This document shows, in pieces, positions 6,368 to 13,301 of a stretch of DNA of 15,912 nucleotides (positions are counted from its first letter, which is position 1; every line of letters begins with the position of its first letter). The DNA comes from Anaerolineae bacterium (GTDB taxonomy: Bacteria > Chloroflexota > Anaerolineae > JAAYZQ01), in assembly GCA_016926595.1 (NCBI GenBank), contig JAFGOG010000245.1:1-15912 (forward strand), given 5' to 3'. The position numbers were made by a program, and so were the translations under genes. A model generated the notes under the pieces. It saw nothing but the letters and a program-made list of their open reading frames with translations. It made no database searches and had not been told where the DNA came from.

Positions 6368-7294
6368 ATGAGATGCATGTTGATTGTCAACCCAAGCGCA
6401 GGGCCGGTTAGTTTCTACCCGCAGTTGCCGGCGGTCCTCAACTATCTCGAGGACCACGGCTGTTCGGCGACGCTGCATCGAACCGAGTATCCTGGTGAAG
6501 CAACGCAGTTCGCGCGGCGAGCACAGGACGAGGGGTTGGATGCGGTGTTTGTCGTCGGCGGCGACGGTACGATCAACGAAGTGGTCAACGGCATAGCCGG
6601 CAGCAAGGTGGCTCTCGGCGTGCTGCCCGGAGGCACAGGCAATGTATGGGCCAGGGAATTGGGTTTGCCCAGGCTTTCGCCGCTGCACCTCCAGCCCCTG
6701 CTGGATTCGATCCACGCGTTGATCCCTTGCTCTACCCGGCGGATCGATCTGGGTAAAGCCAACGGCCGGTATTTTCTGCAATGGTCGGGCCTGGGTCTGG
6801 ATGCTGCAGTTACCTATGCCATGGAACCGCGTACCCGCATCCAACGGCGGATGGGGGCTGTAGCTTATATCACCGCCGGGCTGCACACGGCCGTGAACCT
6901 GGTTGGCCAACGGACCCGGATATACATCGATGGGATGCGCATCTACCGGCGTTCTATCCTCATCGTAGTCAGCAATTCTCAGCTATATGGAGGCATAGCT
7001 CGCATCGCCACCGATGCCCGCCTGGACGACGGCCTGCTCGATGTTAGTGTGTTCGAGGGCAGTGGTTTCAGCTCTATTCTCCGCACCTTCTTCAGTGTTC
7101 TCACCGGCTTGCATGTCCGTGATCCTCGCCATACCAGCTACCGGGGGCGTGTGATCCAGGTGTATGCGGACAAGCCGATGCCGGTCCACGTAGACGGCGA
7201 TCCGTTCAGCACGACCCCGTTCGAGTGCGAAGTGGTCCCCCGTGCGTTGACGGTGCTTATTCCTAAAAGGGTCCGCCCCGATCTTTTTGCCTGA
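6368..7294 (+). CDS. Diacylglycerol kinase family lipid kinase (DagK/YegS type)
   Basis: The 308-residue product has the usual length for this family. The N-terminal catalytic domain shows NPSAG (8-12), the nucleotide-binding GGDGTINEVVNG (64-75) and LPGGTGN (86-92). The C-terminal beta domain carries ARLDDGLLDV (217-226) and the late HVDGD motif (274-278). These enzymes phosphorylate diacylglycerol or related lipids with ATP at the inner membrane face, recycling lipid for phospholipid synthesis; the exact lipid is not readable here. I chose the ATG at 6368 because MRCMLIVNPSAG matches the usual family start and a weak GCAGGT lies upstream. An ATG at 6350 is possible on an almost leaderless transcript. 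The gene has its own promoter and is divergent from the kinase-like gene. All signature motifs look intact. Confidence 0.93.
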   Translation: MRCMLIVNPSAGPVSFYPQLPAVLNYLEDHGCSATLHRTEYPGEATQFARRAQDEGLDAVFVVGGDGTINEVVNGIAGSKVALGVLPGGTGNVWARELGLPRLSPLHLQPLLDSIHALIPCSTRRIDLGKANGRYFLQWSGLGLDAAVTYAMEPRTRIQRRMGAVAYITAGLHTAVNLVGQRTRIYIDGMRIYRRSILIVVSNSQLYGGIARIATDARLDDGLLDVSVFEGSGFSSILRTFFSVLTGLHVRDPRHTSYRGRVIQVYADKPMPVHVDGDPFSTTPFECEVVPRALTVLIPKRVRPDLFA

Positions 7295-7309
7295 TTCGCG
7301 GCGCGCGTG

Positions 7310-7338
7310 TTGCCATCGTAGCTCAAAGCTGGTATAAT
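7310..7338 (+). promoter_or_regulatory. Promoter of the ABC-transporter operon
   Basis: This is the best promoter in the window: TTGCCA (7310-7315, 5 of 6 to consensus), a 17-base spacer, and TATAAT (7333-7338) with a TGG extension. The transcript should start near 7345, just before the GGGAG (7347-7351) that serves the ATG at 7358. It probably drives the five coupled genes to 11880. Confidence 0.75.
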
Positions 7339-7357
7339 GGGGCCACGGGAGCTAATA

Positions 7358-8395
7358 ATGCCAGCAGATGTTGGGAATCCTCAGGTGATGATCGAGACTC
7401 ACAACCTGACCAAGCGGTTCGTATGCTCGGTTGCCGGGGCGCGGCAGGCGCACATGCCGGCCGGCCCGGCTGAGAATGCAGCCGGCGATGGGTCTGTGGG
7501 CTGGCTGACCGCCGTGGACAGCGTAACCCTCCAGGTGCCGGCGGGCCAGATCTTGGCGCTTCTCGGCCCGAATGGCGCGGGCAAGACGACGACGGTTCGC
7601 ATGTTGGCCGCCATCCTGCGACCGAGCGACGGCTGGGCGCGTGTGGCAGGCCTGGATACAGTTCGCGAGGCTCGCCGGGTGCGGCAGGCCGTTGGCCTGC
7701 TCACCGAGTTTCCAGGTCTGTATCTGAGGATGCGCGCTGACGAGTACCTCGGCTTCTTTGGCCAGCTACAGGGCCTGGCAGAGGACCAGATCCGGCGGCG
7801 GGTTGACAGCCTGATGGAGCGCTTTGGCTTGGCCGGCCAACGGCGGCAGCGCCTGGCCGAGTATTCCAAGGGGATGCGGCAGAAGCTGGCCTTGATCCGG
7901 GCAATGCTTCACGATCCGCCGCTGCTGCTACTCGACGAGCCTACATCGGCTATGGATCCGCACAGCGCCAAGCTGGTGCACGATGCGATCCTGAATCTGC
8001 GCGAGGAGCGGCGGACGATCCTCCTGTGCACCCACAACCTGGCAGAGGCTGAAATGTTGGCCGACCGGATCGCGATCATCCGCCACGGCCAGATCGTGGC
8101 CCTGGATACGCCAGAGCAGCTTAAATCGCAGATGCTTGGCCCCCCGCTTCTGGAGCTCAGGCTGGCTCACCCTGTAGATGGTGTCGTAAGAGAGGGACTT
8201 GCTCAGCTTGACATTCAGGTTGAGGCGTGGGGCGATACCTGGTTTCGCTATCGGACGCCGTCGCCGGGGACGACCAACCCGGAGATCGTGGTCCGCCTGG
8301 CTGCGATGGGCGCCCAAGTTGTGACCCTCAGCGAGCTGCCCCGCAGTCTGGAAGAGGTCTACCTGCGCATCGTGGGGGATACACATGGCCGTTGA
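7358..8395 (+). CDS. ABC transporter ATP-binding protein (ABC-2/NatA type)
   Basis: This 345-residue ATPase has Walker A GPNGAGKT (70-77), ABC signature YSKGMRQKL (169-177), Walker B LLLLDE (189-194) with the D-loop SAMD following, and an H-loop His in CTHNLAEAEMLADR. A C-terminal extension (about 240-345) is typical of NatA-like exporters. It should energise export or membrane remodelling with the permease encoded next. The start at 7358 follows GGGAG with a 6-base gap; an ATG at 7337 lies inside the -10 element and is excluded, while 7388 is possible but has poorer spacing. An oddity is an extra low-complexity Ala/Gly-rich stretch of about 25 residues (roughly 23-49) between the first strand (LTKRF) and LTAVDSVTLQV, where ordinary ABC ATPases have only a short turn bearing the A-loop aromatic. 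The end overlaps the permease gene by 11 bases. Confidence 0.93.
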   Translation: MPADVGNPQVMIETHNLTKRFVCSVAGARQAHMPAGPAENAAGDGSVGWLTAVDSVTLQVPAGQILALLGPNGAGKTTTVRMLAAILRPSDGWARVAGLDTVREARRVRQAVGLLTEFPGLYLRMRADEYLGFFGQLQGLAEDQIRRRVDSLMERFGLAGQRRQRLAEYSKGMRQKLALIRAMLHDPPLLLLDEPTSAMDPHSAKLVHDAILNLREERRTILLCTHNLAEAEMLADRIAIIRHGQIVALDTPEQLKSQMLGPPLLELRLAHPVDGVVREGLAQLDIQVEAWGDTWFRYRTPSPGTTNPEIVVRLAAMGAQVVTLSELPRSLEEVYLRIVGDTHGR

Positions 8396-9908
8396 TTCTC
8401 TGGCTGAACCGATCCGCCGCCATAAACGCTCGTCGATGGCCATGATTGGGATCATCGTCCGGCGAGAGCTGCGTGACACGGCGCGCGATTGGAGGATCGT
8501 GTCGCCGATCGCTATCCTGACCCTCCTCTTTCCGTGGTTGATGAATTGGACCGCCCAATTGGCCTTGGACTTTGTGCGGCGGCGGCAGGCGGATATCATC
8601 GGCGAGCGGATGGTGCCCTTCCTGCTCATGATCGTGGGCTTTTTTCCGATCTCATTTTCGCTGATCATCGCCCTTGAGACTTTTGTCGGTGAGAAAGAGC
8701 GGCGCAGCATTGAGCCGCTGCTGTCCACACCGGTCACCGACCTGGAGCTGTACCTCGGCAAGATGATCGCCGCCACGGTGTTGCCGCTGGTTGGGAGCCT
8801 CGTCGGGGTGTCGATCTATTTGGGCGGCCTGTATTGGTCGGTTGGGTATCTCCCGCCTCTCGAGCTGTTCATTCTGATCTTTGTCCTGAATATAGTCGGG
8901 GCGGTGGTGATGGTAGCAGGAGCTGTTGTCGTCTCCAGCCAGACAACCAGTGTGCGGGCGGCTAACCTGCTGGCCAGCTTTATCATCATTCCCATGGCCC
9001 TGCTTATCCAGGGAGAGAGCATGATCATGTTCTGGGGCCATTATCGCGTCTTGTGGGTCATTGTCCTGGCGCTGTTGGTCGTAGGCGTTATCCTGATTCG
9101 CATGGGCGTCAAGACCTTCAATCGCGAGGGGATCCTGGGCCGGGAGATAGACGAGCTAGATCTACGGCGGACCGGCCGGCTGTTGGTCCAGTCTTTTGTG
9201 CATCCGCCGTTGGGAATGGCCGGCTCAGCGCGCGGCGCTCCGCTCGGATCGACCGGCGTGCGACGCCTGATCCGTTGGCTGGAACGGGTTTACCGGCGCG
9301 ATCTGCCCTTCCTCTTGCGCTGCAATTGGATGCCGTTGGTTGTGGTGACCCTGACACTGGTCGCCGCCGTCTTTGTCGGCTGGGCCTATGTGAAAGAGTA
9401 CCCTTTGCCCCAGGGGTCGATTAGTCTCGAAAACCTATCGGCAGCGAGCTTTGACTCCATATCCGACGCCAGCTTTCTTCCGTCACTGACCACGGGCGGT
9501 ATCTTTTGGCACAATCTGTGGGTGCTGGCGCTCGCCGGGCTGCTGGCAGCAATCAGCTTGGGCGTGCTGGCTGTTTTGTGGCTCATGATACCGATGGGGC
9601 TGGTGGGCTTTATGGGGGGACAGATGGCGTGGCTGGGCTACAGTCCACTGACATTCCTGGCAGCCTTTGTCCTGCCCCATGGGCTGTTCGAGATACCGGC
9701 GGCGGCAATCGCTACAGCCTTTGCCCTGCGGCTGGGAGCTTCGGTCACGGCGCCCCGGGCCGGCCTGACCGTGGGCGAGGGGATGGTGGTGGCGCTGGCC
9801 GACCTCGCCAAGGTTTTCGTCTTTCTCGTGGTGCCATTGTTGTTGATCGCCGCATTCGTAGAAGCAAATCTGACGCCTCAGATTGTGCTGTGGGCGTACG
9901 GGGGGTAG
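8385..9908 (+). CDS. ABC-2 type permease fused to a SpoIIM-like (DUF95) domain
   Basis: The 507-residue protein has two halves. Residues about 20-250 resemble an ABC-2/NatB-type permease: IVRRELRDTARDWR near the start, membrane segments, the cytoplasmic GEKERRSIEPLLSTPVTDLE (102-121), then more membrane segments to about 240. After a polar linker (about 243-305), residues about 308-500 resemble the SpoIIM/DUF95 family. They show an entry segment NWMPLVVVTLTLVAAVFVGW, an extracellular loop, multiple membrane segments, the family block LPHGLFEIPAAAIATAFALR (430-449) and AAFVEANLTP (489-498) at the end. SpoIIM in Bacillus belongs to the engulfment machinery; most homologues elsewhere have unknown roles. 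GGGGGA (8374-8379) precedes the ATG, which overlaps the ATPase stop. The transported substrate is unknown. Domain fusion is read from motifs, not from a database search. Confidence 0.85.
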   Translation: MAVDSLAEPIRRHKRSSMAMIGIIVRRELRDTARDWRIVSPIAILTLLFPWLMNWTAQLALDFVRRRQADIIGERMVPFLLMIVGFFPISFSLIIALETFVGEKERRSIEPLLSTPVTDLELYLGKMIAATVLPLVGSLVGVSIYLGGLYWSVGYLPPLELFILIFVLNIVGAVVMVAGAVVVSSQTTSVRAANLLASFIIIPMALLIQGESMIMFWGHYRVLWVIVLALLVVGVILIRMGVKTFNREGILGREIDELDLRRTGRLLVQSFVHPPLGMAGSARGAPLGSTGVRRLIRWLERVYRRDLPFLLRCNWMPLVVVTLTLVAAVFVGWAYVKEYPLPQGSISLENLSAASFDSISDASFLPSLTTGGIFWHNLWVLALAGLLAAISLGVLAVLWLMIPMGLVGFMGGQMAWLGYSPLTFLAAFVLPHGLFEIPAAAIATAFALRLGASVTAPRAGLTVGEGMVVALADLAKVFVFLVVPLLLIAAFVEANLTPQIVLWAYGG

Positions 9909-9911
9909 TTG

Positions 9912-10610
9912 ATGCAACGCATAGCGCGGCCTGGCGAGGGACCCAAGGCCACGAACCTGTTGTTAATCCGCCATGGCCGGACGGATTATGTTACGGAACA
10001 TCGGATACCCGGCTGGAGGCCGGGCATCCACCTGAACGACGAGGGACGTGCCCAGGCCGCTGCCCTTGCCCGGCGGCTGGCCGACGTCAGGCTGGCGGCC
10101 ATCTACGCCAGCCCGCTGGAACGGGCGCTGGAAACCGCCGGGCCGGTGGCCGAGGCGCACGGGTTGCCGATACAGGTGCGCCGGGATCTGGGCGATCTGC
10201 ATCCGGGCGACTGGACCGGCCGCACTGTGGAGGAGCTGGAGAACGAAGAGCTGTGGCTGATCGTCCAGGCCTATCCTAGTGGCGCGCGTTTGCCCGGCGG
10301 CGAGTCGTTCCTGGAATGCCAGGCCCGTATCGTGGCCGAGCTGGATGCGATCCGCAATGCCCATCTAGGCCAGACGGTCGCTGTTGTGTCGCACGCCGAT
10401 CCGATCAAGTTGGCGGTGGCCTATTACGTCGGTCTGCCGCTGGACCTGTTTCGACGGCTGTCGATCAGCCCTGCGTCGGTGACGGCGGTGGCCTTTGTGT
10501 CCTCGGGTCCAAGGCTTGTCTGCCTGAACAACGCCGAACCCTCGGTCATTCTGAGCGAAGCGAAGGATCTCGGGGCAAAGGATCACGCCCGGAGCGCCCA
10601 GGAGCAGTGA
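9912..10610 (+). CDS. MSMEG_4193-type phosphomutase (histidine phosphatase fold)
   Basis: The 232-residue protein belongs to the histidine phosphatase superfamily. LLLIRHGRTD holds the phospho-accepting His (H21), SPLERALETA (68-77) the second phosphate-binding Arg, and VVSHADPIK the second catalytic His (H161). The acidic motif usually read as L-x-E-x3-G-x-W-E-G is L-G-D-L-H-P-G-D-W-T-G (93-103), with Asp instead of Glu. The next two genes are DUF3090 and SCO1664, and this trio matches the setting of the MSMEG_4193 phosphomutase family. Substrate is unknown. The start is the ATG at 9912, 6 bases after GGGGGG and 3 bases after the permease stop; a TTG at 9909 is less likely. The last 22 residues (from SVILSEAKDL) extend past the usual end near 205 and derive from a dispersed DNA repeat at 10544-10571. 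Confidence 0.87.
   Translation: MQRIARPGEGPKATNLLLIRHGRTDYVTEHRIPGWRPGIHLNDEGRAQAAALARRLADVRLAAIYASPLERALETAGPVAEAHGLPIQVRRDLGDLHPGDWTGRTVEELENEELWLIVQAYPSGARLPGGESFLECQARIVAELDAIRNAHLGQTVAVVSHADPIKLAVAYYVGLPLDLFRRLSISPASVTAVAFVSSGPRLVCLNNAEPSVILSEAKDLGAKDHARSAQEQ
10544..10571 (+). repeat. Dispersed repeat core (TCATTCTGAGCGAAGCGAAG type) forming the gene's 3' end
   Basis: The segment contains TCATTCTGAGCGAAGCGAAG, which I recognise as a widespread intergenic repeat in several bacterial phyla. It is often mis-translated as ILSEAKDL or HSERSEES. Here it is in frame with the phosphomutase and supplies its C-terminal tail. I see only one copy in this window. Confidence 0.7.
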
Positions 10611-11134
10611 TGATGCCCAATCAGGTGTTTGATTTGAATCCGGTCGATTACCTGATCCCTGGCGCCGTGGGCGAGCCGGGAAAGCGGGTCTTTTACCTCC
10701 AGGCCCGCAAGGGACATCGCCTGATAACGGTCGTGTGCGAGAAGGAGCACGTGGTTGCCCTGGCGGTGGCCGCACAAAGGCTGCTGCTGGCTCTGGTCGA
10801 CGCGGACGCCGACGCGGTGACCGAACCGGATCCGGCGACCATGTCAATGGCCCTGGAGTACCCGCTGGAACCGCTCTTTCGCGTGGGCCAGATCAACCTG
10901 GGGTACGATGAGATCAGCAAGCGGCTGGTGATCATTGTCTACGAGTCATTGGAAGAAGGCGACGAGTCCACACCGTCGGCCGTCCGCTTCTGGGTGACGC
11001 CGGCTCAGGTGCGCGCCCTGAGCGTGCGGGGGCAGCAAGTAGTGGCGGCAGGGCGTCCAACGTGTGCCATGTGCGGCCAGCCGATCGATCCCGAGGGCCA
11101 CTTTTGCCCTCGCAAGAATGGTCACAGAACGTGA
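10610..11134 (+). CDS. DUF3090 family protein
   Basis: This 174-residue protein fits the DUF3090 family (TIGR03847). An N-terminal block QVFDLNPVDYLIPGAVGEPGKR is followed by VFYLQARKGHRLITVVCEKE, a middle with RVGQINLGYDE, and RFWVTPAQVRAL. It ends in a small metal-binding-like knuckle with C152, C155, H164, C166 and H172 (CAMCGQPIDPEGHFCPRKNG). The function of the family is not known; the knuckle suggests zinc binding. The ATG at 10610 overlaps the previous stop by one base; a second ATG at 10613 is equally possible and lies 8 bases from AGGAG (10600-10604). The start-stop overlap implies translational coupling to the phosphomutase. The next gene begins within its stop codon. It appears soluble, with no membrane segment. 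Confidence 0.9.
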   Translation: MMPNQVFDLNPVDYLIPGAVGEPGKRVFYLQARKGHRLITVVCEKEHVVALAVAAQRLLLALVDADADAVTEPDPATMSMALEYPLEPLFRVGQINLGYDEISKRLVIIVYESLEEGDESTPSAVRFWVTPAQVRALSVRGQQVVAAGRPTCAMCGQPIDPEGHFCPRKNGHRT

Positions 11135-11880
11135 CCCATGCCGGCAGCCGAAACCCGCCTGGGCCGGAGCGCTTTCTGCGCCTGCTATCGGAAGGGGAGA
11201 TCGAGGTCGAAGGACTGATCCCGTGGAGTTCGAACGCCACCCTCCTGGTGACCGTCCGTGAAGGCGACGGGTCGACGCTGGCCATCTACAAGCCGCAGCG
11301 AGGAGAGCGCCCGCTCTGGGATTTTCCCCATGGCAGCCTTGGCCGCCGCGAGGTGGCCACTTGTCTGGTAGCCGAGGCGTTGGGCTGGGACCTAGTCCCA
11401 CCGACGGTGCTGCGTGATGGGCCGTATGGGTCCGGCTCGGTGCAGTTGTTCGTCGATGCCCAGGAGGAGATGAACTTTTTCACTATCCAGGGGGACGCCA
11501 GGTATACTAAGGACCTGAAGCGGCTGGCTGCCTTGGATGTGATATGTAACAACGCCGACCGTAAAGCGGGGCACTGCCTGATAGATCAGGATGGGCGGTT
11601 ATGGGCTATCGACAACGCGCTTACCTTTCACGTCGATCACAAGCTTCGGACTGTGATCTGGGATTTCGCCGGTATGCTGCTTCCGGTCCGGATTGTGTCC
11701 GATCTGAAGAGGCTGCTCGGTCTGCTGGACGAGCCGGAGGCCGGGCCGCGCCGGGCGCTGGGTGAGCTGCTGAGCGAAGAGGAGATCTCGGCCCTGGCAC
11801 AGCGGGCGCAGAACCTGGTCGGGGCGACGCGCTATCCCACACCGGGGCCATGGCGCGCGGTTCCCTGGCCGCTCGTCTGA
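11131..11880 (+). CDS. SCO1664 family protein (PI3/PI4-kinase-like fold)
   Basis: This 249-residue protein matches the SCO1664 family (TIGR03843). It shows SSNATLLVTV (33-42), AIYKPQRGERPLWDFPHG (51-68) with a likely nucleotide-binding Lys54, REVATCLVAEALGWDLVPPT (73-92), DVICNNADRKAGHCL (136-150), LWAIDNALTFHVDHKLRT (157-174) and a final GATRYPTPGPWR. The Lys, the NNADRK loop and a following Asp161 resemble the ATP and metal sites of PI3/PI4-like kinases, so phosphotransfer is plausible but not shown. The GTG start at 11131 makes a 4-base GTGA overlap with the DUF3090 stop and gives a family-like N-terminus; upstream in-frame starts lie deep inside DUF3090. Gene order phosphomutase-DUF3090-SCO1664 is the conserved arrangement in Actinobacteria and relatives. 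Confidence 0.88.
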   Translation: MTHAGSRNPPGPERFLRLLSEGEIEVEGLIPWSSNATLLVTVREGDGSTLAIYKPQRGERPLWDFPHGSLGRREVATCLVAEALGWDLVPPTVLRDGPYGSGSVQLFVDAQEEMNFFTIQGDARYTKDLKRLAALDVICNNADRKAGHCLIDQDGRLWAIDNALTFHVDHKLRTVIWDFAGMLLPVRIVSDLKRLLGLLDEPEAGPRRALGELLSEEEISALAQRAQNLVGATRYPTPGPWRAVPWPLV

Positions 11881-11892
11881 TGAACTGGTGGG

Positions 11893-11914
11893 TGTAGGGG
11901 GCCTGCCCCCCACA
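11893..11914. terminator. GC-rich hairpin after the SCO1664 gene
   Basis: Arms 11893-11901 and 11906-11914 pair with one mismatch around a CCTG loop, including five G-C pairs next to the loop. An outer GTGTAG/CTACAC pair (11892-11897, 11925-11930) offers an alternative fold. It lies 13 bases after the SCO1664 stop and 40 bases before purA. There is no T-run, so it may attenuate or process the transcript rather than fully end it. Confidence 0.4.
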
Positions 11915-11953
11915 AACCGCCAATCTACACACCCGCAGAACACGAGGTGATCT

Positions 11954-13273
11954 ATGCCGGTAACTGTGGTGGTAGGCGCCCAATGGGGCGATGAAGGCAA
12001 AGGGCGGGTGATCGATTACCTGGCGGCGCGGGCCGACATGGTGGTCCGCTTCCAGGGTGGCGACAACGCCGGGCACACGGTCGTCAACGATTATGGGCGC
12101 TGGGCTCTGCATTTGATCCCGTGCGGCATCTTTTATCCGCATGTCTACAACCTGCTCGGCGCCGGCACAGTGGTCAACCTGGACACGGTGTCGGAGGAGC
12201 TGGCGGCGCTGCAGGCAGCGGGGGTGAGCGTCGAAAACCTTTGGATCGACCGGCGCGCTCATCTGATCTGGCCCTACCACCGGTTGTTGGATGGCGCCGA
12301 GGAGGACCGTCGCAAGCGCGCGGCTGGCGCCGACGGCGACACGCAGGGCCGCCTGTGGTCGGCGATGGGCACTACTCGGCGGGGCATCGGCCCAGTCTAT
12401 GCTGACAAACATGCCTACAACGGCATCCGGGTTGGCGATCTGCTCTATCCCGACCTGCTCCGCCAGCGGTTGGAGCTGTTGTTGCCGCTCAAGAACCGCG
12501 AGCTGGCCTTCTACGGGCTGAAACAGCTTACAGTGGAAGAGATGATCGCCTTGGGCGATCGCTGGCGGGGGGAGTATGGGGGGCAGATCGTCGACGGGCT
12601 GCCGGTAGTGCGCGACACGGTGCGGAGCGGAAAACGGATGTTGCTGGAAGGCCAGCTCGGCATCGGACGTGACATAAACTGGGGAATCTACCCCTATACG
12701 ACCGCCTCCTCGCCCACTGCCAGTGGGGCGTGCGAGGGCGCTGGGATTCCGCCCAGGGCCATTGATGAGGTGCTGGGGGTGGTCAAGGCCTATTCGACCT
12801 CGGTGGGCGGCGGGCCGTTTCCCACTGAGCTGCACGGCGAGCAGGGCGCCATGCTCCAGGAGATCGGGCGCGAGTTTGGGGCCACCACCAAGCGCCCTCG
12901 GCGTTGTGGCTGGTTCGACGGGGTTGCCATCGGCTATGCTAGTTGGCTGAACGGCTTTACCGGGATAGCCGTAACCAAGCTGGATGTCCTGGACCATTTT
13001 GAGACGATCCAGCTATGCACCGGCTACCGCCTGGGGGACACGGTGCTGGACTATGTTCCAGACACGATCACCCAGGCTCAGGTGGAGCCAATGTACGAGA
13101 CCTGGCCCGGCTGGCTGACCGATACCAGTCACTGCCGTGCCTGGAAGGAGCTGCCGCCTGCGGCCCAGGTCTACTTGCGACGCATTGAGGAACTGGCAGG
13201 CGCGCCGATCCGCTTTGTGTCGGTAGGGCCAGAGCGGTCTCAGATTGTCGTGTGTGGGCTGGATCCTATCTGA
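11954..13273 (+). CDS. purA: Adenylosuccinate synthetase, divergent active-site subtype
   Basis: This 439-residue enzyme joins IMP and aspartate using GTP, the first step from IMP to [11 protein letters not shown] (10-17) holds the catalytic base Asp13, and GGDNAGHT (35-42) holds His41. [10 protein letters not shown] (138-147), [15 protein letters not shown] (279-293), [13 protein letters not shown] (308-320), the guanine site TKLDVLD (341-347) and SVGPER near the end complete the signature. It differs from the E. coli type: EGAQGTLLDIDHGTYPY reads [17 protein letters not shown] (232-248), so the residue at Gln224 of E. coli is Leu. A segment around 120-135 seems longer. I recall an EGQLG class of PurA in other bacteria, so this looks like a subtype rather than a defect. 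Asp13 argues against the phage PurZ type, which has Ser there. GAGG (11944-11947) lies 6 bases before the ATG. Confidence 0.95.
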   Translation: MPVTVVVGAQWGDEGKGRVIDYLAARADMVVRFQGGDNAGHTVVNDYGRWALHLIPCGIFYPHVYNLLGAGTVVNLDTVSEELAALQAAGVSVENLWIDRRAHLIWPYHRLLDGAEEDRRKRAAGADGDTQGRLWSAMGTTRRGIGPVYADKHAYNGIRVGDLLYPDLLRQRLELLLPLKNRELAFYGLKQLTVEEMIALGDRWRGEYGGQIVDGLPVVRDTVRSGKRMLLEGQLGIGRDINWGIYPYTTASSPTASGACEGAGIPPRAIDEVLGVVKAYSTSVGGGPFPTELHGEQGAMLQEIGREFGATTKRPRRCGWFDGVAIGYASWLNGFTGIAVTKLDVLDHFETIQLCTGYRLGDTVLDYVPDTITQAQVEPMYETWPGWLTDTSHCRAWKELPPAAQVYLRRIEELAGAPIRFVSVGPERSQIVVCGLDPI

Positions 13274-13301
13274 AACATACGGACGAATCAAGGGGGATTC
13301 C

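Noticed and set aside
10316..10609. 5' extension of the DUF3090 frame
   Set aside because: It is the wrong frame of the phosphomutase; DUF3090 similarity begins at 10610-10613 with a good Shine-Dalgarno.
11621..12997. Long open frame (458 codons) antisense to purA and the SCO1664 gene
   Set aside because: Low-complexity, no family motif, no ribosome site, and it crosses two well-supported genes.
11954..13273. PurZ-type (2-aminoadenylosuccinate synthetase) rather than PurA
   Set aside because: The catalytic Asp13 in QWGDEGKG is kept, whereas PurZ proteins carry Ser there; no phage genes are nearby.
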